Positions 1 through 9,000 of a DNA stretch of 64,000 nucleotides are shown here, in pieces. A model generated the notes under the pieces. It made no database searches. It was given only the letters and a program-made list of their open reading frames with translations, and was not told where the DNA came from. The stretch's first letter is position 1, and each line of letters begins with the position of its first letter. The position numbers and the translations under genes are program-made. Location of the stretch: NCBI RefSeq assembly GCF_927904885.1, contig NZ_CAKMNW010000010.1, positions 43,676-107,675 on the forward strand. The letters are read 5' to 3'. Source of the stretch: Candidatus Nitrotoga sp. M5. Lineage in GTDB: Bacteria; Pseudomonadota; Gammaproteobacteria; Burkholderiales; Gallionellaceae.

Positions 1-214
1 AAATAGTGATCCGATCAGCATTGAATATCGTGCAGATATCCTTGCTAACTTCCAGCATAATTTCATCGAAATCGTATGCAGCATCAATCTTGCTTATGAC
101 GTGATTATGAATATTGCTTATAACGGCATTAAGATTTTTTGTGAATGCCAGTTGTGCCTCAATATAACTAGCATTTGCCCGTCGTTCTATCCGTAGTTCT
201 GGTGAATTATCCAT
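1..214 (-). CDS. GAF-domain protein, N-terminal part (runs off the window)
   Basis: Open frame from an ATG at 214 to the window edge, 71 residues visible. A GGGAGAAG ribosome site lies just before the ATG. The segment ending DEIMLEVSKDICTIFNADRI resembles the start of a GAF domain. In betaproteobacteria such domains often precede a GspE/PilB-like secretion or pilus ATPase, so a pilus-type ATPase is a reasonable guess, but no ATPase motif is inside the window. It lies on the same strand as the PP2C and FHA genes, separated from them by a palindromic repeat. Confidence 0.55.
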   Translation of the reverse strand, partial: MDNSPELRIERRANASYIEAQLAFTKNLNAVISNIHNHVISKIDAAYDFDEIMLEVSKDICTIFNADRITI

Positions 215-312
215 CCACTTCTCCCTGATAACTTCAAATGAGGCTTGCTGCATGGTGAGGTTGCGTTACTTAGTTACTATCAAGATAGCAGCATTTAGCT
301 AAACTCTCCCAT

Positions 313-447
313 GCACCTCTAAACATTCAATTTCCCGGGCAAGGTAAGGCGTGATTTAAAAAATTTAATGCAGCGTACAGTTGAGATGTAAGTGATTATT
401 CTTCAAGTTGCGCAGTATTGTGATGACAATTGGTTTTTAGCGGTGCC
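313..447. repeat. MITE-like dispersed repeat, copy 1
   Basis: A non-coding element of about 135 bp. The left end reads GCACCTCTAAACATTCAA and the right end reads TTGGTTTTTAGCGGTGCC; these are imperfect inverted repeats of each other. The interior (GGCAAGGTAAGGCG, AAAATTTAATGCAGCGTA, GCGCAGTATTGTGA) matches a second copy at 36676-36813 at many positions. It lies between the FHA gene and the GAF gene. No ORF is present, so it would have to be moved by a transposase in trans. Confidence 0.65.
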
Positions 448-530
448 ATGAATTGAAGAAAGTGGGTTCAATAATGGAATAGTTTAGTTTAGCGGCTTGT
501 GCCACATAAAGACTACACTGAAACAGGCCC

Positions 531-1253
531 TCAACTTTTGAGATAAAACTCCATTTTGACGCCTGCCAACTCAATAATGTCATGCTCATTAAGCTGGCAC
601 GGTTGATCGTCCAGCGGCTTGCCATTACGGTTGGGATAACTGGCACCTTCCACATGGGTGATGAAATAACCACTCGGACGACGCGTAAAGACTACGACTT
701 GCAATCCAGCTTTTCCTACGGTAGTCAGGCTCTTCACTAATTCAAGCTCTTTTCCTGCATTAGGTCCAATCAGTATTTGTATTACACCAATTTTTTGTTG
801 CGAATCAGATACTTTCTCGGCGAGTGCTAATTGTGGCTGCTCCGTAGACATTACCTTTCCTGTCATCTCATACGGATCAGCTTTCAGCGAGGGGGTGGCG
901 ATACGTGCAGACTTACGAAATACCATTGTTTTCTCAAAATCTGCCGCAGTAGACTGAATCTTTTGATCGTTCAGATACTTAAGTATATATTTTCCAATTT
1001 CGATCACATCATTATTTTGCAAAAAATGCCTCTTAATTGCCGTTCCATTTACCGAGGTCCCATTGGTGCTATCTAAATCTTCCAGAAAGGAATCATTCAG
1101 TATCGTGACTATCGCAGCGTGCTCACCGCTAACAGCAAGGTTATCGATAACGATGTCGCAATGCGGTTTACGCCCTATCGTCATGCGCTCCTTATCCAGA
1201 GCATATTCCCGTAACACCCCGCCATTCATGCTTAATATCAGTTTTGCCGCCAT
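531..1253 (-). CDS. FHA-domain protein
   Basis: 240 residues. The N-terminal ~95 residues form a clear forkhead-associated domain: GRKPHCDIVID, then SGEHAAI, then DSTNGTSVNG, the usual phosphothreonine-binding loops. The C-terminal part from about residue 155 (IQILIGPNAGKELEL to the end) looks like a second, degenerate FHA domain without the SxxH and NG motifs. A strong GGGAGGGGG ribosome site precedes the ATG. The gene follows the PP2C phosphatase by 18 bp, so they are probably co-transcribed. It likely reads Ser/Thr phosphorylation made by the kinase encoded divergently at 2863; the pairing is inferred from position. Confidence 0.9.
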   Translation of the reverse strand: MAAKLILSMNGGVLREYALDKERMTIGRKPHCDIVIDNLAVSGEHAAIVTILNDSFLEDLDSTNGTSVNGTAIKRHFLQNNDVIEIGKYILKYLNDQKIQSTAADFEKTMVFRKSARIATPSLKADPYEMTGKVMSTEQPQLALAEKVSDSQQKIGVIQILIGPNAGKELELVKSLTTVGKAGLQVVVFTRRPSGYFITHVEGASYPNRNGKPLDDQPCQLNEHDIIELAGVKMEFYLKS

Positions 1254-1271
1254 ATCATCCCCCTCCCTTAT

Positions 1272-2120
1272 TTAACGCTTGAACCAGGACAGCATTTTCG
1301 AGAGCCAGCCGCGCGGCACGGCAAACTCACTGTTAATTTTAATAAGTATCACTGAAACATTGTCACGCCCGCCATTATCGTTTGCCATTTCAATCAACTG
1401 TCTCGCCAGCAACGGTAGATTGGCTCGCAGCATCTGCAACGCTGCACCGATCTCATCGTCTTCGACCATATCGTTCAAACCGTCCGAGCATAGTAGATAA
1501 ATATCGCCCACTTGTACCGCATGAACATGAATTTCCGCCTCGACCACTGGATCTACACCGACCGCGCGCGTAATCAGATTTTTATTCTTGGATAAACGCG
1601 CATTTTTTGGACTTAGCATGCCCTTGTCGATTTGCTCCTGCAACAGCGAATGATCACGAGTAATTGGCTCAAATATTTCACCGCGCAGTCGGTACATACG
1701 TGAATCACCTACATGGGCAACCGCTAAACGGTTATCGTAAAACAGCCCAGCCACCACCGTTGTACCCATGCCAGCGCATTGCGGCTGGCTCAGCGACGCA
1801 TTGTAAATAGCAGTGTTAGCTTTTTGCAATTTTTCTCGCAACAGCATCACTCCAACATCTTCACCACCTTCACCACGGTCTTCAGGGCGCATGTTTTTCA
1901 GGCTATGTTTTATTTCGGTCGTTATCAGTGAAACTGTAATGCTGCTAGCAATTTCACCAGCATTGTGCCCACCCATACCATCGGCTAACACCGCTAACCC
2001 ACACGATTCGTCATAAACCACGCTATCTTCGTTTTGCGTTCGCGCAACACCTGGGTGAGTCTGACTAACGATTTCTAACGCCTGTTCAATATCCATATTA
2101 GGGTAGCTATATATATTCAA
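1272..2120 (-). CDS. PP2C-family Ser/Thr protein phosphatase
   Basis: 282 residues from the first ATG; a second ATG at 2096 gives the alternative start MDIEQAL. Neither has a good ribosome site. All PP2C metal-site motifs are visible: RTQNEDS, LADGMGGHNAGE, VAHVGDSRMY, ITRDHS, LLCSDGLNDMV and GGRDNVSVI. It is a soluble, Mg/Mn-dependent phosphatase of the bacterial Stp type, with a short C-terminal tail. It sits upstream of the FHA gene and divergent from the kinase-cyclase gene at 2863, which suggests it reverses that kinase's phosphorylation. Confidence 0.92.
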   Translation of the reverse strand: MNIYSYPNMDIEQALEIVSQTHPGVARTQNEDSVVYDESCGLAVLADGMGGHNAGEIASSITVSLITTEIKHSLKNMRPEDRGEGGEDVGVMLLREKLQKANTAIYNASLSQPQCAGMGTTVVAGLFYDNRLAVAHVGDSRMYRLRGEIFEPITRDHSLLQEQIDKGMLSPKNARLSKNKNLITRAVGVDPVVEAEIHVHAVQVGDIYLLCSDGLNDMVEDDEIGAALQMLRANLPLLARQLIEMANDNGGRDNVSVILIKINSEFAVPRGWLSKMLSWFKR

Positions 2121-2862
2121 AATTCTAAGCGTGACAATATGTCAATACTCGAGTCAATTCATGCCGACAAATACTATTCATATAGTCGCAAAACTGTAAT
2201 GCAATGTGTCCTAAATAATAGGAACACACTATTTTATTTACGCAAACTTGTCGCACTCAGGCAATCTTACCAATTATTCCGATGTCTTCATGATACCGCT
2301 CTCCCACTTGCTTCACCAATGACTTACCGATGATTACCCATACCAAACTTTCGGACTGAGTGAGACCCCAGCGACATGCATTCTCAATTTGCAGTACCAC
2401 CACTATCTTAACGTAACATTTCTTACAGCTCATCACGCAATATCAACCGCTAATTGAATTATGGATAAACATCTCAATGCAGACTCAAAGTGCCGCCACG
2501 TTTTTTGCTCACCGAACAACTTAACGTCCCCTAGTGAGAAAACCGTAGTGAACACCGCAAAAACAATATTCAGTGAACATAATTATGAAACTTATAGTGT
2601 TGAAACCGTAAAGGCACCAGCTAAAGCTGGTGCCTTTACCAATTAATGGTCAATAAACAAGCTCTAAGTTGAACTAAAGTTTTCATAAATTACTCCGCTA
2701 ATATCCACTAGTAGCGGCTCATAGTGCCTTGCAGCATACGGCAAATCGAAACGGCATTGCCATGATCACTCAAGCATTAAGAATGCAGACCATGAACTTA
2801 GTCACCAACAGTTTTGAGTTTTTCTCATCTATCCACAAGCGCTTATATTTTGGTGTAGACAA
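2121..2862. other. Divergent intergenic region with a strong hairpin
   Basis: About 740 bp between the PP2C gene and the cyclase-kinase gene. It must hold promoters for both directions, but I do not see convincing consensus boxes. Short ORFs are present (for example a 61-codon frame at 2461-2646), but that frame runs into a hairpin and has no ribosome site or recognisable family, so I do not call it a gene. Confidence 0.5.
2608..2639. terminator. Perfect 14-bp stem hairpin, possible bidirectional terminator
   Basis: GTAAAGGCACCAGC, loop TAAA, then the exact complement GCTGGTGCCTTTAC. The stem is GC-rich and the loop is tight, as in an intrinsic terminator, but the downstream arm is followed by only a short T stretch inside the stem. 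It could end a small transcript from either side or be a structured RNA element. Confidence 0.45.
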
Positions 2863-4635
2863 ATGATTACATCATCAGGAATAAGTCCAATCGTGTTGCC
2901 TGATGCCGTTTCCCAGCATCTGAAGCAGACTCAAACCATGCATAAAATAATAACTGAAGATACCACCGAATTTGCTCCGATCTGCGATAGTCCACTGATA
3001 TATCGAACAAATCAGTGCGCCAATGCCAGCTTTCGAGGTGGTGATCTGTCAAACAACGGCATTCTCACTCCTGCGGCCCAGGTAACGGTCAGTGGTTCAG
3101 TGCTCTTCGTCGATATTCGTAACTTCACTATGTTCGCGGACCAGCTTCACGCCGAAGAACTTATTGAATTTTTGAATACATTCTTTGATCGCGCGTATGA
3201 GCCAGTCCGTCAGCAGCGTGGGTGGGTGGTGAGATTCCTCGACGATGGAATGGTAGCAATGTTTGATTCCAGAGAGGAACAACCAGCCGATCACGCCGAG
3301 CGGGCAATTAAAGTAGCGCTCTTGATAGTACTCGCCGCCACCTCCTTCCGTGATTGGATCGCACAACGCTTCCCAGATCGGGAATTCCCTGATTTCGCCG
3401 TTGGTGTAGGTATACATTCAGGTAACGTGATTATCTGCAATATGGGCAGTAGCACCGCAATCGTAACCACCGTAATCGGCGATACGGTAAATATTGCTGC
3501 ACGTTTGCAAACGATGACCAAAGTCCTCGGTTGGAGCATAGCGACGAGCCGCGGCTGCGCAAATATAGCTGGCGACCGTTTTCGGTTCGGTCGTGCCAGC
3601 ACAGTAAACATGAAGGGAAAAACGTTACCAATTCAGGCCACAGAGGTTATAGGATTCTACCCGCGCACTGCAAGCGTTCACACTGATAGCGCTTTCTACG
3701 AGAAGCTGGGCAAATCTGTAGCAGTAAATACGGCAACACTCGAATTAGCACGAAAGCAGACAGGCTCTATTCAAAATAATTTTGCAAGCGCCGAAAATAA
3801 ATTCGAGGCAACGCCTCAAAATGAATCGATCGAAGTGGAAGGGTATCGCTTACTACGGAAGCTGGGACAGGGTGGAATGTCTGCCGTTTTTCTCGCAGAG
3901 GAAATCGTCACTCATACTCAGCAAGTGCTAAAACTTATTCCAACGACAGCGATCGACAACGACAGCGACAACACCTTGCAGCGTTTTCTGCATGAATTCG
4001 CACTGATATCGCAAATTGATCACCCCAATATCGCACGCATCTATCATCAGGGTTTCACTTCTACCCATGCTTATATCTCCATGGAGTTTTTTCCCGGCGG
4101 AGATTTACGGAGTCTTATTGCAGAACATCCCACGCCTCAAGTCGCAATCGCCTCATTGCTGCAAATTCTGGGTGGACTTTCCGCAATTCACGCAATGGGT
4201 ATCATTCATTGCGACATGAAGCCCGATAATGTGATGATTCGCAGTGACGGCTCACTCGCACTCGCCGATTTTGGAATTGCGGAACATTCCGACGCGAGCA
4301 GGTTACCTACTCGCCCTGGTGAAATCATGGGCTCGCCGTTCTACATCGCACCTGAACAGGCGTTGGATCTAGCAGTCGATGAACGGACGGATCTGTACAG
4401 CACGGGATCCATGTTTTACGAAATGTTGACAGGATGGCCACCATACAAAGGAAGCTCCGTAGAGGCGATTCTTTACCAACACGTCAACCTCCCAGTACCC
4501 ATTTTTCCCGTAGGCCTTGAGCGCTTTCAACCTATCCTGAATCGCATGATGGCTAAATCGGCCGCAGCACGCTTTGACAGTGCCGACGCGGTTGTTGAAT
4601 ATTTAATTTCATCAGGTTTGATCGGAAATCTATGA
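2863..4635 (+). CDS. Class III nucleotide cyclase / Ser-Thr protein kinase fusion
   Basis: 590 residues. Residues ~80-265 form a class III adenylate/guanylate cyclase domain: VLFVDIRNFTMF carries the first metal aspartate, FLDDGMVAMF the second region, and VIGDTVNIAARLQ the transition-state region. Residues ~325-585 form a Hanks-type kinase: LGQGGMSAVF glycine loop, VLKLIP lysine, HCDMKPDN catalytic loop, DFG and APEQ. The catalytic loop has Cys in place of the usual Arg of HRD, so this is a non-RD kinase. No membrane segment is seen. It overlaps the next gene by 4 bp (ATGA), placing it at the head of the chemosensory operon. The order cyclase then kinase in one chain is unusual. Confidence 0.9.
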   Translation: MITSSGISPIVLPDAVSQHLKQTQTMHKIITEDTTEFAPICDSPLIYRTNQCANASFRGGDLSNNGILTPAAQVTVSGSVLFVDIRNFTMFADQLHAEELIEFLNTFFDRAYEPVRQQRGWVVRFLDDGMVAMFDSREEQPADHAERAIKVALLIVLAATSFRDWIAQRFPDREFPDFAVGVGIHSGNVIICNMGSSTAIVTTVIGDTVNIAARLQTMTKVLGWSIATSRGCANIAGDRFRFGRASTVNMKGKTLPIQATEVIGFYPRTASVHTDSAFYEKLGKSVAVNTATLELARKQTGSIQNNFASAENKFEATPQNESIEVEGYRLLRKLGQGGMSAVFLAEEIVTHTQQVLKLIPTTAIDNDSDNTLQRFLHEFALISQIDHPNIARIYHQGFTSTHAYISMEFFPGGDLRSLIAEHPTPQVAIASLLQILGGLSAIHAMGIIHCDMKPDNVMIRSDGSLALADFGIAEHSDASRLPTRPGEIMGSPFYIAPEQALDLAVDERTDLYSTGSMFYEMLTGWPPYKGSSVEAILYQHVNLPVPIFPVGLERFQPILNRMMAKSAAARFDSADAVVEYLISSGLIGNL

Positions 4636-5555
4636 TGATGGAAGCATCCACAACTACGCCTCCGGCAAAACCACAATATACCGTCGATGTCCATGGCTTC
4701 AGCCAGACTGAACGAATTATATTAAAAAGTATTTTCAGTTTATCCGCGCGTCGCACACCTAAATTTGTCGAGTTTATGCAGACAATGAGTTCGGCTCCGG
4801 ATGTTTTTCTCGTTGATGCTGAAGACGCGAGTGCGATAGCGAATTTTCGTCAAAAAAATACCATAAACACTCGGCCTGCGATCCTGGTCGGCGATACCGA
4901 TCACGGAATCTCGTGCACAACTCTGCCACGACCACTTCAATGGACCAAACTATTTAAAGCATTCGACCTCGCTGTAGGAATTAACACGCCAAGCCATATG
5001 GCCAAACCAGAGCCTGCAACTCGAATAGCAGCGTCCTTCGCGAAAACTCAACCGATGACCGCAATACCTACCCAACCATCCCCAGATTCATCGATGGTTC
5101 CTCAAAAAATATTAAATACAGCATCGCTGAAGGCAGTATCTGCAAATCACAGCTTGACACCCAAGCGCCCGCCGGATCGCCCATTTAATTGGGTTTTAGT
5201 CTGCGACGATAGTATAACCGTGCGTGAATTCATGCGCGTAAAACTCGCGCCATTTGGTTTCAATGTCGATTTCGCCGAGACAGGGGAGCAGGCGGTTGGT
5301 CTCACCGGAACAAAGTACTACACCTGCGTTTTTCTAGATGTCGTGATGCCAGGAATCAATGGCTATCAGGTTTGCAAGCTTATCAAGTCCAAGAAAGATG
5401 CCGCAAAAACTGCTGTAGTAATGCTCTCGAGTAAAGATTCAACTTTCGATAAGATCCGAGCAACCATGTCTGGCTGCGATACTTACCTCACTAAACCAAT
5501 CAACGAAAATCGCCTCTACGCAGTAATCAGCAAATACCTATCAACAAATGTCTAA
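4632..5555 (+). CDS. Two-part response regulator (PilG-like position)
   Basis: 307 residues. The C-terminal ~120 residues are a canonical receiver: CDDS acidic pair, FLDVVMPGINGY with phospho-acceptor Asp236, VMLSSKDS and YLTKP. The N-terminal ~110 residues look like a degenerate receiver-like domain (VFLVDAEDAS) without a clear acceptor, followed by a Pro/Ser-rich linker. There is no DNA-binding domain. It starts inside the stop of the cyclase-kinase gene, so the two are translationally coupled. By position it would take the PilG role in a Chp system, but at over twice the normal PilG length I leave the symbol blank. Confidence 0.85.
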   Translation: MMMEASTTTPPAKPQYTVDVHGFSQTERIILKSIFSLSARRTPKFVEFMQTMSSAPDVFLVDAEDASAIANFRQKNTINTRPAILVGDTDHGISCTTLPRPLQWTKLFKAFDLAVGINTPSHMAKPEPATRIAASFAKTQPMTAIPTQPSPDSSMVPQKILNTASLKAVSANHSLTPKRPPDRPFNWVLVCDDSITVREFMRVKLAPFGFNVDFAETGEQAVGLTGTKYYTCVFLDVVMPGINGYQVCKLIKSKKDAAKTAVVMLSSKDSTFDKIRATMSGCDTYLTKPINENRLYAVISKYLSTNV

Positions 5556-5603
5556 CCCTTACCGCATTATATTTAACTCAAGCCCATTAAAGGAAAAACA
5601 ACC

Positions 5604-5966
5604 ATGACAATCAAGAAAGTTCTTTGCGTAGACGATTCACATACTGATCTTGTCAATATTCAAAAAATTGTTATGGGCACAGGACGCTTTGTCGTCACCG
5701 CCACCAACGGCAAGGATGCGATCGAAATGACCAAATCCGAGAAGCCGGACTTGATCTTTATGGACGTAAACATGCCGGATATGGATGGTTTTGCCACGAC
5801 CCGCGCTTTGAAAAAAAATCCCATGACCAAAGATATCCCTGTCGTATTTGTTACCAGCAAGGATCAGAAAGCAGACAAAGTGTGGGGGCTAATGCAGGGA
5901 GGTAGCGGATATGTAGTTAAACCTTATACATCCGATGATATCGTCAGGCTCGTCATCACATTATGA
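5604..5966 (+). CDS. pilH: Single-domain response regulator PilH
   Basis: 120 residues, a stand-alone CheY-like receiver: CVDDS, FMDVNMPDMDGF with Asp54, VFVTSKD and YVVKPY. It is preceded by AAAGGAAAAACAACC. It lies between the longer response regulator and pilI, the usual place of pilH in the pilGHIJ-chpA type operon that controls type IV pilus twitching. Function is inferred from domain and gene order. Confidence 0.88.
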   Translation: MTIKKVLCVDDSHTDLVNIQKIVMGTGRFVVTATNGKDAIEMTKSEKPDLIFMDVNMPDMDGFATTRALKKNPMTKDIPVVFVTSKDQKADKVWGLMQGGSGYVVKPYTSDDIVRLVITL

Positions 5967-6023
5967 CCCCCTTATATCCACGTTTATAAACTTTCTTACT
6001 GATCCATTCTATATGAGACAGCT

Positions 6024-6581
6024 ATGCAAAACGAGACCGACTCTGCTGATTTTCTGCTAGCACCGAGCGTGGCACTGCAGCCTGCACCCACAGCAGGGGC
6101 ACTCATGAACATCAGACTCAATCAACTGCACAGAACGCCCCTCACCACAGCCCAGGAATGGATAGGCTTTGAAGTCAACAACATTAAGTTTCTGGTGCCA
6201 CAATCACATGTAAACGAAATTTCAGAATTGCCACCTGTTTTTCGCCTGCCGAACACTGGCCGCTGGTTACTCGGCCTGATAAACCTGCACGGCAATCTGG
6301 TGCCGGTGTTTGACCTAGCGTCGTTCGTCGGCGGCACATGCGACACCAAATCGAAAACAATGCTCCTCGTTCTTGGTCGCGGAGATGCCGTCGCCGCCAT
6401 TGTGATAAACGGTATTCCAAACCGCAAGCGTTTCAGCGCTTCAAATCGTGCTCCTCTTCCAGCGTTCCCAGAGGCAATCCGCGAATACATATCGAACGCC
6501 TATGCAGAAGAAATCCAGGTATGGCTCGAGCTCGACCATGTCCGCTTATTTGAAATGATGGCACACAGAATCTCAGACTGA
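6024..6581 (+). CDS. pilI: CheW-like adaptor PilI
   Basis: 185 residues with a CheW domain from about residue 45: FEVNNIKFLVP, then LPNTGRWLLGLINLHGNLVP and DLASF. The N-terminal ~40 residues are a disordered-looking Ala/Pro-rich extension. It would couple the MCP at 6624 to the CheA hybrid at 9001. Gene order supports pilI. Confidence 0.88.
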   Translation: MQNETDSADFLLAPSVALQPAPTAGALMNIRLNQLHRTPLTTAQEWIGFEVNNIKFLVPQSHVNEISELPPVFRLPNTGRWLLGLINLHGNLVPVFDLASFVGGTCDTKSKTMLLVLGRGDAVAAIVINGIPNRKRFSASNRAPLPAFPEAIREYISNAYAEEIQVWLELDHVRLFEMMAHRISD

Positions 6582-6623
6582 CACGTACACACCCACAACT
6601 TACGACCCGACTGGAGAAACATA

Positions 6624-8942
6624 ATGAAAAACAGGCTGAACATTACCTTCCTTACTCGGATGAAGCTGTGGCAAAAATTCCTGCTTCTGGGTATTGTCGC
6701 GCTACCTGCAGTCGGAGTGCCCGCCTATTTGTTCTGGGCGCAGACCGCCGCCGCCATTCAAACCGCCAAGCTCGAGGCTAGCGGAATTGAACCCGCAGCA
6801 AAGTTACTTAAGGTGATTCAGAAAACCCAGCAACATCGCGGCTTGGCCGCCGCTTTCATCGGCGGAAATATCTCCTTAGCTGCTGATCGCGCCGCTCAGG
6901 AAACGGAGGTTGCCCGGGCAATCGGTACCTTCGATCCCTACATGCAAAATAGCAACAATACCAAACAGGTTGAAACATGGAACAAGATAAAGACCGATTG
7001 GACACGAATTGCGGCCGAAACCACCAGCCAGGGTGTAGATTCGCGCAAATCGTTTGCTGACCACTCTGCACTGGTCAATAGTGAACTGGCCCTGCTTGAT
7101 CTTCTTATGGATCATTTCAAACTCTCATTCGAATCAGATGCTGCGACACACTTCCTGATTCAAGCCACACTAGCAGATTTACCTCGAGTAGCTGAAACAC
7201 TAGGACAGATGCGGGCTTTTGGAGCCGCCCGGCTCGTGGAAGCCGAGCGCTTAGCCATCGCTCAAAAGTTGGGTGCCGAACTAGATAAAGAAGCACTCAC
7301 CTTAATCGATCGTGCAACCATGGCAACTCTAATTTCAGTATTGACCACCAAAACCAATCAAGCAATTAATCAGTTAGATAAAGCACAGGCCAAAGAGGCG
7401 CGAATTAAAGATAAAATTGCGAAAAGAGATCAAGTCGCTGAAGAACAGATCAAGCACCTTGCCGATCTGGCCGCCTCAGAAATCAGCAATTCGCAGCGGC
7501 TTCAATTCAGCTCCACGGAGTATATTAAGCAATTCACTACTAGCATCAACGATCAGTTCAAGTTGATTGATATTGCGATGGAGGCATTGAATGACGAGTT
7601 GCAGCTCAAAGTTACAAATCTGCTCAACCGTTCATTAACGCTTTCTGGCGTGGCTCTCGCCTTCATCATGTTTGCAGCGCTTCTCGCCTTACTGATCACA
7701 CGAAATGTCACCGACACAGTGCGTTTATTGCAACTATCGATTGAAAAAGTGCGTGGCGGAGATATCTCAGCACTACGTTCGATCCAGGCGAAGGACGAGC
7801 TTGGTGATTTGGGACGGATGGTTAATCAACTGCTAGAAGAACGCATGACAGCGCAACGTAAAGCTGAGGCTGCAACCGAAGCGCTCAACGACTCGGTTAT
7901 CTCGCTCCTGCAAACCATGCAAAAACTCTCGGAGAAAAACCTCACCGCCAAGGCGCCTGTTACACAAGACATCGTGGGTACGGTATCTGATGCAGTAAAT
8001 CAGCACACTGAAGAAACAAGCAAAGTGCTTTATCGAGTAATGCAAATCGCCAGCCAGGTGGAATCGTCCTCAGTCAAATTGAAAGGGCAGGCCAATCAAG
8101 TCCAATTGACAGCTGAAATTGAGCGAAAAGGCGTGGAGGAAATGATCTGCGAGCTCGCCACTTCAACCAAAGCTATGAACAATGTGGCACAACTCACTGC
8201 GAAATCCAACATTGCGTCCGGTGATGCTACCCGTTCAACCCTCTCTGCGCTTAATGCGGTGACCGGAACTATGAATGGCATGAACTCAATCCGTGAAATG
8301 ATTGCCGAAACCGAGAAACGAATTAAACGCCTTGGTGAACGTTCTCAGGAAATTAGCGGCATCGTGAATTTGATCAATACAATCTCAGAGCGCACACACG
8401 TACTGGCGTTGAACGCGAGCGTACAGGCCGCAGTTGCAGGAGACGCGGGCCGTGGTTTCGCAGTAGTAGCTGAGGAAGTGCAACGACTTGCTGAGTCATC
8501 TCGTAACGCTACAGCGCAAATTGGTACGCTAGTGAATAATATTCAGATCGAGACGAACGACACGATCAATACGGTGAACAAGACCATCTCTCAAGTTGTT
8601 CAAGGAACTGAGTTCGCAGAAAAGGCTGGCGTTCAAATGTCGGAAACACAGAAGGCGACCGATAATTTAGTTGATTTAGTACTGCAGATAGCTGCCAGTC
8701 TGGAGGTGCAGATAAAGAGCGCAGAAATTCTGCAAAACAGGGTCGAAGATATTGTCCGTAGTGCAGAGAAGACTGGAGAACAGATCACAATCCAGACGGC
8801 CGAAACTAACCTGCTCTCGAGATCTGCCGAACAATTGGTGAAAACGGTAGGTGTATTCAAATTGCCTAGCGCACATGCTCTTGGGTTGTCGATCACGCCA
8901 GAACGGACGAGCGTCATGTCCAAACTCCAAGCGGTTGTTTAA
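6624..8942 (+). CDS. pilJ: Methyl-accepting chemotaxis protein PilJ
   Basis: 772 residues. TM1 is near residues 16-40 ([20 protein letters not shown]) and TM2 near 335-360. The periplasmic part begins [19 protein letters not shown], resembling PilJ/NIT-type helical sensor domains. A HAMP-like region follows ([23 protein letters not shown]). The signalling tip near 585-625 reads [20 protein letters not shown] then [18 protein letters not shown]. The usual EAARAGE stretch is QAAVAGDAG here, a variation seen in PilJ-type receptors. A GGAGAAAC site precedes the ATG. Expected to sense surface or pilus signals and feed the CheA hybrid. Confidence 0.92.
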   Translation: MKNRLNITFLTRMKLWQKFLLLGIVALPAVGVPAYLFWAQTAAAIQTAKLEASGIEPAAKLLKVIQKTQQHRGLAAAFIGGNISLAADRAAQETEVARAIGTFDPYMQNSNNTKQVETWNKIKTDWTRIAAETTSQGVDSRKSFADHSALVNSELALLDLLMDHFKLSFESDAATHFLIQATLADLPRVAETLGQMRAFGAARLVEAERLAIAQKLGAELDKEALTLIDRATMATLISVLTTKTNQAINQLDKAQAKEARIKDKIAKRDQVAEEQIKHLADLAASEISNSQRLQFSSTEYIKQFTTSINDQFKLIDIAMEALNDELQLKVTNLLNRSLTLSGVALAFIMFAALLALLITRNVTDTVRLLQLSIEKVRGGDISALRSIQAKDELGDLGRMVNQLLEERMTAQRKAEAATEALNDSVISLLQTMQKLSEKNLTAKAPVTQDIVGTVSDAVNQHTEETSKVLYRVMQIASQVESSSVKLKGQANQVQLTAEIERKGVEEMICELATSTKAMNNVAQLTAKSNIASGDATRSTLSALNAVTGTMNGMNSIREMIAETEKRIKRLGERSQEISGIVNLINTISERTHVLALNASVQAAVAGDAGRGFAVVAEEVQRLAESSRNATAQIGTLVNNIQIETNDTINTVNKTISQVVQGTEFAEKAGVQMSETQKATDNLVDLVLQIAASLEVQIKSAEILQNRVEDIVRSAEKTGEQITIQTAETNLLSRSAEQLVKTVGVFKLPSAHALGLSITPERTSVMSKLQAVV

Positions 8943-9000
8943 GCGTGCAATCATAGCGGCACGCTTGTGCCGTCATGCTTCGAGCTGAGGACGAAACATT

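Noticed and set aside
2461..2646. 61-codon frame ending in the 14-bp hairpin
   Set aside because: No ribosome site and its last codons are the hairpin itself, so more likely non-coding.
3097..3631. Two 106-codon frames and a 66-codon frame antisense to the cyclase domain
   Set aside because: Shadows of the cyclase-kinase coding sequence with no independent signals.
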